Shown piece by piece: positions 1-9,900 of a DNA stretch of 64,000 nucleotides (position 1 is the stretch's first letter; every line of letters begins with the position of its first letter). Position numbers and translations under genes: made by a program. The stretch comes from Acanthornis magna. Taxonomy: Eukaryota > Chordata > Aves > Passeriformes > Acanthizidae. The stretch covers positions 62,001 through 126,000 of the forward strand of contig JAWUZG010000157.1 in the NCBI GenBank assembly GCA_036785705.1. Direction: 5' to 3'. The notes beneath the pieces were generated by a model. The model saw only the letters and a program-made list of their open reading frames with translations. It was not told the origin of the DNA and made no database searches.

Positions 1-1194
1 ACTCGCTGCACTTCCACGGGGCCATCCCAGGGCTCTCAAGGCTCCTCAAGAACACTGAGGGCACACACAACCCCAGCGGCTCCATACGGACATCCCACAA
101 GTCTCCCATTTGACAAACCTCTCTGCACCGAGATCACGGCCTTCAACAGCCTCTCAGGGCTCACAGCCCACCAGTCTCACGCTGCTAAGGTGCCACCAGC
201 TCACAGGCACTCACAGGGGCTCCATGGGGACATCCCTGCACCCTCCATCCTCCTCAAGAGCTGGCAAGTCCCTGACACTCACACTTGCCCCCTGGCCACA
301 CTCCAGCCATCTCCAGGCTGCCAAAGAGCCACGAGGTCCCATCTTGTCACAGGAACTCCCTGGGGACACGCCACAGCTATCCAGCTTTCAAAAGAACACT
401 GAGCTCACAGGCCGTCCCAGGACAGCCATAGGCACACGCCAGGAGTCCGCACGCTGCCCAGAAGCCCTGGTGTCACAGGCACTCACTCACAGCACCTCGG
501 TGCTGATATCCCAGGTGGCTCCACGCTGCTAAAGACATGTGATGGCACAGGCACTTTTACATCACTCAAAGAATCATAGGAAAACTATCAGGAAAGAAAG
601 ATTTCATGGAAAAGCCACAGCAGGACAAGCTTCCTTGCCAAGCTTCACTCTACCACTTACACCATGCTTAAAGCACAGCGCGGAAAAGCAACAAACAAAA
701 ATCCAGAGTCAATCAATCCAAAATGAAATCAAACCAAAATTATCTATGCCTGTCTGTCCGTGTTTGTGGGGCTGTGTCTCTAAAGAAGAGAAAGGGTCAG
801 GATAAGAAGAACATGGCTCAAAGGCTCAAGAGCACTTCCCTTAGGAGCACTTCAACTTGAGCAACATTTCACTTGATAACCCAAATGCAAATCAACAGCT
901 TAGGGCAGCAACAGCAGTTAAGGGCATTGCAACTGAACTGGACTTCAACTACACAACACTTCACTTAGAACTGAGCTGGAACCCAAGACCTCAACAAAGG
1001 ATCCACACAGGCCTTACCATAGCACTGCAGGAACTTCGAGACCTAACTTAGGCACAAACCTAAAGCACTTCTGAATCCACCAGAGCAGCCCCTCTCCCAC
1101 ATTGCAGAGAGCACATGCACACCTGCACTCCCACAAGCACACAAAGAGGCTCTAGGAGGCAAAATTCCCCTCCAAGCTACTGAAATACTCCTTT

Positions 1195-1200
1195 CACGTG
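1195..1200. promoter_or_regulatory. Canonical E-box CACGTG, once per unit
   Basis: CACGTG occurs at the edge of the CpG-dense block in every copy, at 1195, 4650, 8106, 11554, 15010, 18465, 21912, 25364, 28820, 32272, 35728, 39184, 42640, 46088, 49544, 52992, 56440, 59896 and 63352. It is the binding site of bHLH-zipper factors such as MYC/MAX and USF. Its central CpG is intact in all 19. Binding is not shown, and a 6-bp site can be chance. Confidence 0.45.
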
Positions 1201-1265
1201 CCTTGCCATCTTCGCAGCGGCCAAAGGCTGAGGCCTCCGGGTGCGGCAGGATGGGGGGCCCAGGA

Positions 1266-1291
1266 GCCGTGCTCCTTCGCGCATCCCCCGA
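1266..1291. other. Invariant CpG core
   Basis: This segment contains GCCGTG, TTCGCGC and CCCCCGAG, with five CpGs including the overlapping CGCG pair. I see no change in it in any of the 19 units, although CpGs a few tens of bases away vary. It may be hypomethylated or protein-bound, or simply short enough to have escaped change. Confidence 0.5.
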
Positions 1292-1696
1292 GTGCAGCAA
1301 ACGGGACAGCTGCCGGCTGGCAGAGGCCCCACGCACAGGCACTTTGCTGCTCACCGCTGCTGCAGCCCAGCACAGCTGCCAGGGCCTCCTTTGGCACCCC
1401 TGCTTACAGGGCCCCAAGGCATGGCCTTTAGTCACAACAAGCCTTCAGCCTGGCCCCACTTCTCATCGGCAGCTTCCCCTGAACGCGGGACAACACCAAT
1501 GTGATGCCATCCAGGCAAAAACTAATTTCAAAGTCTCAACAACAAGCAAAAAAAGCAGGAGCACCTTAGAACACAGCACTTCCTGGCAGCACACAGCGTT
1601 TCTCAGAAGCTCCACAGCACCTCAGCCCCGCTGCCTTCCTCAAGGCCAAGGCCTCAGCACCATTGCTCATATCATGCTGCAGCCTGAAAAAAGGCC

Positions 1697-1703
1697 GGGG
1701 GGG
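1697..1703. other. G7 run lacking the preceding A (units 1, 5, 6)
   Basis: Most copies have CCA followed by seven G; units 1, 5 (15512-15518) and 6 (18967-18973) have CC directly followed by seven G. The 1-bp loss gives the 3,455 and 3,447 lengths and shifts the frame of the longest recurrent open frame from 216 to 199 codons. Confidence 0.85.
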
Positions 1704-2069
1704 ATGCACCAGCACAAGCAGGGAGATCACACCTGCCCACAGGCTCCCCATGCTCACATCCCATGGCATCCCGCGGCTCTCTCACCTTCCAAAGACCTCT
1801 GAGGTCACGGGCTCTCACAGTGCCTCCATCGGGACATCCCACCTGTCTCTAAGTGCTAAGGAGCTCTTTTGCAACTGCCACTCCCTGGCCTTCCAGGGGG
1901 ACATGCCACGGCTCTCTCTATCTTCCTAAAGAACACACACGACAAGGGCAATGCCAGGGCCTCAAGGGTAACATCCCAGCAATCTGCACGCTGCTAAGGA
2001 GCCACGCTGTCACAGCAACTCACAGGGCATGGCCTGTGACATTCCCTCCCTCTCCCTGCTGCTGGACAG

Positions 2070-2083
2070 CTGTGATGTCACAG
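2070..2083. other. 14-bp inverted repeat CTGTGA-TG-TCACAG
   Basis: Six-base arms with a 2-nt centre lie at the junction of two 68-bp monomers in block B, where the monomer end (CTGTGA) meets the monomer start (TCACAG). It is present in every unit I checked by eye. The centre TGATGTCA resembles a CRE-type site with one change. Junction geometry alone can explain the symmetry. Confidence 0.5.
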
Positions 2084-2346
2084 GCACTCACCTCTGGCCC
2101 CTGCAGCCATTCCAGGCCTTTCCATGCTGCCAAAGTGCTCTGATGTCACAGACAGGCACTGTGGCTTCATGGCCACATGCCAAGGCTCTCCAGGCTGCAA
2201 AAGAGCCCTTTAGCCACAGGCACTTACACAGGTGCCATGGGCACATCTTAGTGCTCCCTCTGCTCATAGGAACCCCGAGGCCACCAGATAGCCTGGCAGC
2301 TCCGTGGCCACATCCCCAGGCTCTCCAGGCTGCTCAAGAGCTCTGA
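2076..2346. repeat. Four clear 68-bp monomers in block B of unit 1
   Basis: Monomers run 2076-2143, 2144-2210, 2211-2278 and 2279-2346 (68, 67, 68 and 68 bp), each starting at a TGTCAC/AGCCAC/GGCCAC/TCTCAC-like motif. They share a central GGCCACAT or GGGCACAT segment and a GCTGC.AAAGAGC-like end. This is the clearest place to read the internal period. Confidence 0.85.
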
Positions 2347-3305
2347 TCTCACCTGCACTCACACAAGCTCCTCGGGGACATCTCTCGCTGCTGTGCTGGC
2401 AGATTCACACAAAGCCTCCCAGAGCAGCCTGGCCACTGAGTCACGAGGGCCAGAGAGCAGCCCTTGGCTTTCTCAACTCCTTCTCAGAGACACGAGCCTT
2501 GGCGGCAGCTGCATCCAATCCCAGCCTCACACTGTCCCTGCTTTAAGTAACTCTGTCCCGCAGCACTTACAAATGGCCCATCTGATCTATTCCTAGAAAA
2601 GCAGGTCTTCCCTAACACAAATGATTCGACACAAACAACTCAATCCCAATTACTGACCACTCCATAGAAAAGCTAAACCTACTCCTGCGAGGCTACACAG
2701 ACTACAATGGAGTGCACTCGATGAAAACAATAGGAAAGCAGTCATATGTTACAGCAAGCAAAAAAACCCAATTCCCAAGTAGAGCTCCATGGAACTCACC
2801 ACACCAACACTCCTGGGCAGCTCTCTCTCCCTTCACCACCAAGAGTGCCCTTGCTTGCTGTCCACTTCCCCAGCACGAGCCCTCACACACTCCAAGGAGG
2901 AACACGCTAGAAAAACCTCCCCTAGGAAAGGGGACTGACTGCACACTGACACTCTCAAGGGACTGACTGTCAGGCAGACGCCTGCAACTCCCGGCAGCAG
3001 CTCAGCTGCCAAATCTTCGCCTCACTAGCAGCACCTTCATGCAGGCTTCCTTGCCAGAAGGACTTTCAGCAGAATTCAAGGCCAAAACAACACACGCTGG
3101 CCCTCTGAAAGACACCTGGAGACATTTGCAAATAGCACATGCTCCAAGTGCCTGCACCACGTTCCAAGGCAAAGCAGCCGGCCCAAAGCATCCTGCTACA
3201 ACCTCCCAGGGGGCTCCCGACTGCTACACAGCACTCCGCTCAAAAGCACTCCCAGGCCTTCCAGCCTCACAGCCCACAGGCCTACAGCCTTCTGCAGAGC
3301 CCTGA

Positions 3306-3994
3306 GCTCACCTGCACTCACACACCTACCATGGGCACCTGCCACAGCTCTCCGGCCATGAGAGACAGACGTGTGCTCTCAGGCACTCACAGCCATTCCA
3401 AGCTGACATCCCAGGGCCCTTTCATCTCATCAGGCACCACTGCTATGTCACAGGCACTCGCTGCACTTCCACGGGGCCATCCCAGGGCTCTCAAGGCTCC
3501 TCAAGAACACTGAGGGCACACACAACCCCAGCGGCTCCATACGGACATCCCATGAGTCTCCCATTTGACAAACCTCTCTGCACCGAGATCACGGCCTTCA
3601 ACAGCCTCTCAGGGCTCACAGCCCACCAGTCTCACGCTGCTAAGGTGCCACCAGCTCACAGGCACTCACAGGGGCTCCATGGGGACATCCCTGCACCCTC
3701 CATCCTCCTCAAGAGCTGGCAAGTCCCTGACACTCACACTTGCCCCCTGGCCACACTCCAGCCATCTCCAGGCTGCCAAAGAGCCACGAGGTCCCATCTT
3801 GTCACAGGAACTCCCTGGGGACACGCCACAGCTATCCAGCTTTCAAAAGAACACTGAGCTCACAGGCCGTCCCAGGACAGCCATAGGCACACGCCAGGAG
3901 TCCGCACGCTGCCCAGAAGCCCTGGTGTCACAGGCACTCACTCACAGCACCTCGCTGCTGATATCCCAGGTGGCTCCACGCTGCTAAAGACATG
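3306..3994. repeat. Minisatellite block A (unit 1/2 junction): ~10 degenerate 68-bp monomers
   Basis: A degenerate monomer recurs about every 68 bp. It begins with a TGTCACAGGCACTCAC-like motif, then GGCTCCATGGGGACATCCC, then a GGCTCTCCAGGCTGC-like part, and ends near AAAGAGCTCTGA. For example, monomer starts at 3446 and 3514 are exactly 68 bp apart. The block crosses the phase-zero point chosen here and recurs at every unit junction, the first copy being cut by the window start (1-540). Monomers are far more diverged from one another than are the same monomers in different units, so the 68-bp amplification is older than the 3.456-kb one. The upstream limit is uncertain because older monomers may extend before 3306. 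Confidence 0.8.
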
Positions 3995-4649
3995 TGATGG
4001 CACAGGCACTTTTACATCACTCAAAGAATCATAGGAAAACTATCAGGAAAGAAAGATTTCATGGAAAAGCCACAGCAGGACAAGCTTCCTTGCCAAGCTT
4101 CACTCTACCACTTACACCATGCTTAAAGCACAGCGCGGAAAAGCAACAAACAAAAATCCAGAGTCAATCAATCCAAAATGAAATCAAACCAAAATTATCT
4201 ATGCCTGTCTGTCCGTGTTTGTGGGGCTGTGTCTCTAAAGAAGAGAAAGGGTCAGGATAAGAAGAACATGGCTCAAAGGCTCAAGAGCACTTCCCTTAGG
4301 AGCACTTCAACTTGAGCAACATTTCACTTGATAACCCAAATTCAAATCAACAGCTTAGGGCAGCAACAGCAGTTAAGGGCATTCCAACTGAACTGGACTT
4401 CAACTACACAACACTTCACTTAGAACTGAGCTGGAACCCAAGACCTCAACAAAGGATCCACACAGGCCTTACCATAGCACTGCAGGAACTTCGAGACCTA
4501 ACTTAGGGACAAACCTAAAGCACTTCTGAATCCACCAGAGCAGCCCCGCTCCCACATTGCAGACAGCGCATGCACACCTGCACTCCCACAAGCACACAAA
4601 GAGGCTCTAGGAGGCAAAATTCCCCTCCAAGCTACTGAAATACTCCTTT
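3995..4649. other. Non-repetitive stretch 1 of the unit (A-rich, non-coding)
   Basis: This part does not follow the 68-bp pattern. It starts A-rich (for example the AATCATAGG, AAACAAAAATCC and AATCAATCC segments) and becomes mixed. Two HindIII-type AAGCTT sites lie 13 bp apart (in unit 1 at 627-632 and 640-645), and one BamHI-type GGATCC occurs per unit (unit 1, 999-1004). Short open frames here (88 and 64 codons) are separated by stops in the same frame and lack recognisable domains. I see no splice-supported gene, no AATAAA signal and no RNA gene. Equivalent stretches occur in all units. Confidence 0.7.
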
Positions 4650-4944
4650 CACGTGCCTTGCCATCTTCTCAGCGGCCAAAGGCTGAGGCCTCCGGGAGCG
4701 GCAGGATGGGGGGCCCAGGAGCCGTGCTCCTTCGCGCATCCCCCGAGTGCAGCAAACGGGACAGCTGCTGGCTGGCAGAGGCCCCACGCACAGGCACTTT
4801 GCTGCTCACCGCTGCTGCGGCCCAGCACAGCTGCCAGGGCCTCCTTTGGCACCCCTGCTTACAGGGCCCCAAGGCATGGCCTTTAGTCACAACAAGCCTT
4901 CAGCCTGGCCCCACTTCTCATCGGCAGCTTTCCCTGAACGCGGG
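4650..4944. promoter_or_regulatory. CpG-dense block with E-box (unit 2 example)
   Basis: About 300 bp are clearly richer in GC and CpG than the rest of the unit. Roughly 15 CpGs lie between the E-box and the GAACGCGGG segment by eye. The block begins with CACGTG and contains a CpG core with GCCGTG, TTCGCGC and CCCCCGAG that I find unchanged in all 19 copies. Single CpG changes do occur around the core. A small CpG island could act as a promoter or a protein-bound boundary in each unit, but no TATA box, initiator or transcript is demonstrated. GC-richness alone also makes five of the six frames open here, giving misleading frames of up to 216 codons. Confidence 0.5.
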
Positions 4945-5180
4945 ACAACACCAATGTGATGCCATCCAGGCAAAAACTAATTTCAAAGTCTCAACAACAA
5001 GCAAAAAAAGCAGGAGCACCTTAGAACACAGCACTTCCTGGCAGCACACAGCGTTTCTCAGAAGCTCCACAGCACCTCAGCCCCGCTGCCTTCCTCAAGG
5101 CCAAGGCCTCAGCACCATTGCTCATATCATGCTGCAGCCTGAAAAAAGGCCAGGGGGGGATGCACCAGCACAAGCAGGGA

Positions 5181-5867
5181 GATCACACCTGCCCACAGGC
5201 TCCCCATGCTCACATCCCATGGCATCCCGCGGCTCTCTCACCTTCCAAAGACCTCTGAGGTCACGGGCTCTCACAGTGCCTCCATCGGGACATCCCACCT
5301 GTCTCTAAGTGCTAAGGAGCTCTTTTGCAACTGCCACTCCCTGGCCTTCCAGGGGGACATGCCACGGCTCTCTCTATGTTCCTGAAGAACACACACGACA
5401 AGGGCAATGCCAGGGCCTCAAGGGTAACATCCCAGCAATCTGCACGCTGCTAAGGAGCCACGCTGGCACAGGACCTCACAGGGCATGGCCTGTGACATTC
5501 CCTCCCTCTCCCTGCTGCTGGACAGCTGTGATGTCACAGGCACTCACCTCTGGCCCCTGCAGCCATTCCAGGCCTTTCCATGCTGCCAAAGCGCTCTGAT
5601 GTCACCGACAGGCACTGTGGCTTCATGGCCACATGCCAAGGCTCTCCAGGCTGCAAAAGAGCCCTTTAGCCACAGGCACTTACACAGGTGCCATGGGCAC
5701 ATCTTAGTGCTCCCTCTGCTCATAGGAACCCCGAGGTCACCAGATATCCTGGCGGCTCCGTGGTCACATCCCCAGGCTCTGTGGGCTGCTCAAGAGCTCT
5801 GATCTCACCTGCACTCACACAAGCTCCTCGGGGACATCTCTCGCTGCTGTGCTGGCAGATTCACACA
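5181..5867. repeat. Minisatellite block B (unit 2): ~10 monomers of the same 68-bp family
   Basis: The block starts at GATCACACCTGCCC and ends near the GGCAGATTCACACAAAG stretch. It uses the same monomer template as block A: TCACAGGCACTCAC, a GGGGACATCCC-like centre and an AAAGAGCTCTGA-like end. Two separated blocks of one family in each unit suggest that a larger minisatellite was split by other sequence, or that the 3.456-kb unit was captured with two segments of it. The haplotypes GAAG/GGACCTC and AAAG/GCAACTC are located here. Confidence 0.8.
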
Positions 5868-6761
5868 AAGCCTCCCAGAGCAGCCTGGCCACTGAGTCAC
5901 GAGGGCCAGAGAGCAGCCCTTGGCTTTCTCAACTCCTTCTCAGAGACACGAGCCTTGGCGGCGGCTGCATCCAATCCCAGCCTCACACTGTCCCTGCTTT
6001 AAGTAACTCTGTCCCGCAGCACTTACAAATGGCCCATCTGATCTATTCCTAGAAAAGCAGGTCTTCCCTAACACAAATGATTCAACACAAACAACTCAAT
6101 CCCAATTACTGACCACTCCATAGAAAAGCTAAACCTACTCCTGCGAGGCTACACAGACTACAATGGAGTGCACTCGATGAAAACAATAGGAAAGCAGTCA
6201 TATCTTACAGCAAGCAAAAAAACCCAATTCCCAAGTAGAGCTCCATGGAACTCACCACACCAACACTCCTGGGCAGCTCTCTCTCCCTTCACCACCAAGA
6301 GTGCCCTTGCTTGCTGTCCACTTCCCCAGCACGAGCCCTCACACACTCCAAGGAGGAACACGCTAGAAAAACCTCCCCTAGGAAAGGGGACTGACTGCAC
6401 ATTGACACTCTCAAGGGACTGACTGTCAGGCAGACGCCTGCAACTCCCGGCAGCAGCTCAGCTGCCAAATCTTCGCCTCACTAGCAGCACCTTCATGCAG
6501 GCTTCCTTGCCAGAAGGACTTTCAGCAGAATTCAAGGCCAAAACAACACACGCTGGCCCTCTGAAAGACACCTGGAGACATTTGCAAATAGCACATGCTC
6601 CAAGTGCCTGCACCACGTTCCAAGGCAAAGCAGCCGGCCCAAAGCATCCTGCTACAACCTCCCAGGGGGCTCCCGACTGCTACACAGCACTCCGCTCAAA
6701 AGCACTCCCAGGCCTTCCAGCCTCACAGCCCACAGGCCTACAGCCTTCTGCAGAGCCCTGA
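5868..6761. other. Non-repetitive stretch 2 of the unit
   Basis: About 0.9 kb (unit 2 example) lies between block B and the next block A. It includes an A7 run in GCAAGCAAAAAAACCC, a short inverted repeat CCCCT-AGGAA-AGGGG, a nearby direct repeat of GGGACTGACT, and one EcoRI-type GAATTC per unit (unit 1, 3072-3077). The hairpin replacement and the 8-bp deletion fall at its two ends. Its last part may be very degenerate 68-bp monomers. No gene is recognised. Confidence 0.65.
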
Positions 6762-6911
6762 GCTCACCTGCACTCACACACCTACCATGGGCACCTGCCA
6801 CAGCTCTCCGGCCATGAGAGACAGACGTGTGCTCTCAGGCACTCACAGCCATTCCAAGCTGACATCCCAGGGCCCTTTCATCTCATCAGGCACCACTGCT
6901 ATGTCACAGGC

Positions 6912-9900
6912 ACTCGCTGCACTTCCACGGGGCCATCCCAGGGCTCTCAAGGCTCCTCAAGAACACTGAGGGCACACACAACCCCAGCGGCTCCATACGG
7001 ACATCCCACAAGTCTCCCATTTGACAAACCTCTCTGCACCGAGATCACGGCCTTCAACAGCCTCTCAGGGCTCACAGCCCACCAGTCTCACGCTGCTAAG
7101 GTGCCACCAGCTCACAGGCACTCACAGGGGCTCCATGGGGACATCCCTGCACCCTCCATCCTCCTCAAGAGCTGGCAAGTCCCTGACACTCACACTTGCC
7201 CCCTGGCCACACTCCAGCCATCTCCAGGCTGCCAAAGAGCCACGAGGTCCCATCTTGTCACAGGAACTCCCTGGGGACACGCCACAGCTATCCAGCTTTC
7301 AAAAGAACACTGAGCTCACAGGCCGTCCCAGGACAGCCATAGGCACACGCCAGGAGTCCGCACGCTGCCCAGAAGCCCTGGTGTCACAGGCACTCACTCA
7401 CAGCACCTCGCTGCTGATATCCCAGGTGGCTCCACGCTGCTAAAGACATGTGATGGCACAGGCACTTTTACATCACTCAAAGAATCATAGGAAAACTATC
7501 AGGAAAGAAAGATTTCATGGAAAAGCCACAGCAGGACAAGCTTCCTTGCCAAGCTTCACTCTACCACTTACACCATGCTTAAAGCACAGCGCGGAAAAGC
7601 AACAAACAAAAATCCAGAGTCAATCAATCCAAAATGAAATCAAACCAAAATTATCTATGCCTGTCTGTCCGTGTTTGTGGGGCTGTGTCTCTAAAGAAGA
7701 GAAAGGCTCAGGATAAGAAGAACATGGCTCAAAGGCTCAAGAGCACTTCCCTTAGGAGCACTTCAACTTGAGCAACATTTCACTTGATAACCCAAATTCA
7801 AATCAACAGCTTAGGGCAGCAACAGCAGTTAAGGGCATTGCAACTGAACTGGACTTCAACTACACAACACTTCACTTAGAACTGAGCTGGAACCCAAGAC
7901 CTCAACAAAGGATCCACACAGGCCTTACCATAGCACTGCAGGAACTTCGAGACCTAACTTAGGGACAAACCTAAAGCACTTCTGAATCCACCAGAGCAGC
8001 CCCTCTCCCACATTGCAGAGAGCACATGCACACCTGCACTCCCACAAGCACACAAAGAGGCTCTAGGAGGCAAAATTCCCCTCCAAGCTACTGAAATACT
8101 CCTTTCACGTGCCTTGCCATCTTCGCAGCGGCCAAAGGCTGAGGCCTCCGGGAGCGGCAGGATGGGGGGCCCAGGAGCCGTGCTCCTTCGCGCATCCCCC
8201 GAGTGCAGCAAACGGGACAGCTGCCGGCTGGCAGAGGCCCCATGCACAGGCACTTTGCTGCTCACCGCTGCTGCAGCCCAGCACAGCTGCCAGGGCCTCC
8301 TTTGGCACCCCTGCTTACAGGGCCCCAAGGCATGGCCTTTAGTCACAACAAGCCTTCAGCCTGGCCCCACTTCTCATCGGCAGCTTCCCCTGAACGCGGG
8401 ACAACACCAATGTGATGCCATCCAGGCAAAAACTAATTTCAAAGTCTCAACAACAAGCAAAAAAAGCAGGAGCACCTTAGAACACAGCACTTCCTGGCAG
8501 CACACAGCATTTCTCAGAAGCTCCACAGCACCTCAGCCCCGCTGCCTTCCTCAAGGCCAAGGCCTCAGCACCATTGCTCATATCATGCTGCAGCCTGAAA
8601 AAAGGCCAGGGGGGGATGCACCAGCACAAGCAGGGAGATCACACCTGCCCACAGGCTCCCCATGCTCACATCCCATGGCATCCCGCGGCTCTCTCACCTT
8701 CCAAAGACCTCTGAGGTCACGGGCTCTCACAGTGCCTCCATCGGGACATCCCACCTGTCTCTAAGTGCTAAGGAGCTCTTTTGCAACTGCCACTCCCTGG
8801 CCTTCCAGGGGGACATGCCACGGCTCTCTCTATCTTCCTAAAGAACACACACGACAAGGGCAATGCCAGGGCCTCAAGGGTAACATCCCGGCAATCTGCA
8901 CGCTGCTAAGGAGCCACGCTGGCACAGCAACTCACAGGGCATGGCCTGTGACATTCCCTCCCTCTCCCTGCTGCTGGACAGCTGTGATGTCACAGGCACT
9001 CACCTCTGGCCCCTGCAGCCATTCCAGGCCTTTCCATGCTGCCAAAGCGCTCTGATGTCACCGACAGGCACTGTGGCTTCATGGCCACATGCCAAGGCTC
9101 TCCAGGCTGCAAAAGAGCCCTTTAGCCACAGGCACTTACACAGGTGCCATGGGCACATCTTAGTGCTCCCTCTGCTCATAGGAACCCCGAGGCCACCAGA
9201 TAGCCTGGCAGCTCCGTGGCCACATCCCCAGGCTCTCCAGGCTGCTCAAGAGCTCTGATCTCACCTGCACTCACACAAGCTCCTCGGGGACATCTCTCGC
9301 TGCTGTGCTGGCAGATTCACACAAAGCCTCCCAGAGCAGCCTGGCCACTGAGTCACGAGGGCCAGAGAGCAGCCCTTGGCTTTCTCAACTCCTTCTCAGA
9401 GACACGAGCCTTGGCGGCAGCTGCATCCAATCCCAGCCTCACACTGTCCCTGCTTTAAGTAACTCTGTCCCGCAGCACTTACAAATGGCCCATCTGATCT
9501 ATTCCTAGAAAAGCAGGTCTTCCCTAACACAAATGATTCGACACAAACAACTCAATCCCAATTACTGACCACTCCATAGAAAAGCTAAACCTACTCCTGC
9601 GAGGCTACACAGACTACAATGGAGTGCACTCGATGAAAACAATAGGAAAGCAGTCATATGTTACAGCAAGCAAAAAAACCCAATTCCCAAGTAGAGCTCC
9701 ATGGAACTCACCACACCAACACTCCTGGGCAGCTCTCTCTCCCTTCACCACCAAGAGTGCCCTTGCTTGCTGTCCACTTCCCCAGCACGAGCCCTCACAC
9801 ACTCCAAGGAGGAACACGCTAGAAAAACCTCCCCTAGGAAAGGGGACTGACTGCACACTGACACTCTCAAGGGACTGACTGTCAGGCAGACGCCTGCAAC

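Larger units (their letters stand above)
1..3455. repeat. Array unit 1 (3,455 bp)
   Basis: This unit lacks the A before the G7 run at 1697-1703, as do units 5 and 6. It shares GGGTCAGG near 795 only with unit 2, and GACGTGTG near 3368 only with units 2 and 3. It has CA at the polymorphic CpG site 98-99 and the 8-bp segment near 3275. CTCGGTGCTG near 499 is shared only with unit 14. Confidence 0.95.
3456..6911. repeat. Array unit 2 (3,456 bp, reference-length copy)
   Basis: This full-length copy is used here as the reference for internal structure. It has TG at 3553-3554, GGGTCAGG as in unit 1, a GACAGCGCA variant near 4562, TTCTCAGCGG near 4668 (shared with unit 15) and TATGTTCCTGAAG near 5377 (shared with unit 13). 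It carries the 'GAAG/GGACCTC' haplotype in block B, unlike its neighbours on both sides. Confidence 0.95.

Noticed and set aside
566..580. AGAATCATAGGAAAAC resembling the start of a common bird interspersed repeat
   Set aside because: Similarity covers only a few bases and does not continue; it is too weak to call a transposable element.
627..645. Paired AAGCTT sites 13 bp apart as a possible cloning artefact
   Set aside because: They occur at the same place in every unit and are embedded in normal repeat sequence, so they belong to the repeat.
1149..1164. CTCTAGGAGGCAAA as a CTCF-like site near the CpG block
   Set aside because: It matches the core consensus only partly (about 10 of 14 positions by my alignment). 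That is not enough to annotate without a matrix score.
2611..2620. CCCTAAC as a telomere repeat seed
   Set aside because: There is a single copy per unit with no tandem CCCTAA; it is a chance match.
3552..3857. 101-codon frame starting MSLPFDK in eight units
   Set aside because: Its ATG exists only where a CpG decayed to TG; in the other 11 units the start codon is absent. It is a chance frame.
3565..4506. Three successive frames (140, 88 and 64 codons) in the same phase, and a unit length of 3,456 = 3 x 1,152, as if the repeat were coding
   Set aside because: The frames are separated by stop codons. Nearly half of the complete units differ from 3,456 bp by 1, 4, 8 or 9 bp, which breaks the phase, and no protein family is recognised.
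4658..5308. 216-codon plus-strand frame recurring once per unit
   Set aside because: It overlaps open frames in the other plus frames and a 130-codon minus-strand frame because the CpG block is poor in stops. It is shifted by the A deletion in units 1, 5 and 6, shows no recognisable domain, and its conservation is explained by array homogenisation.
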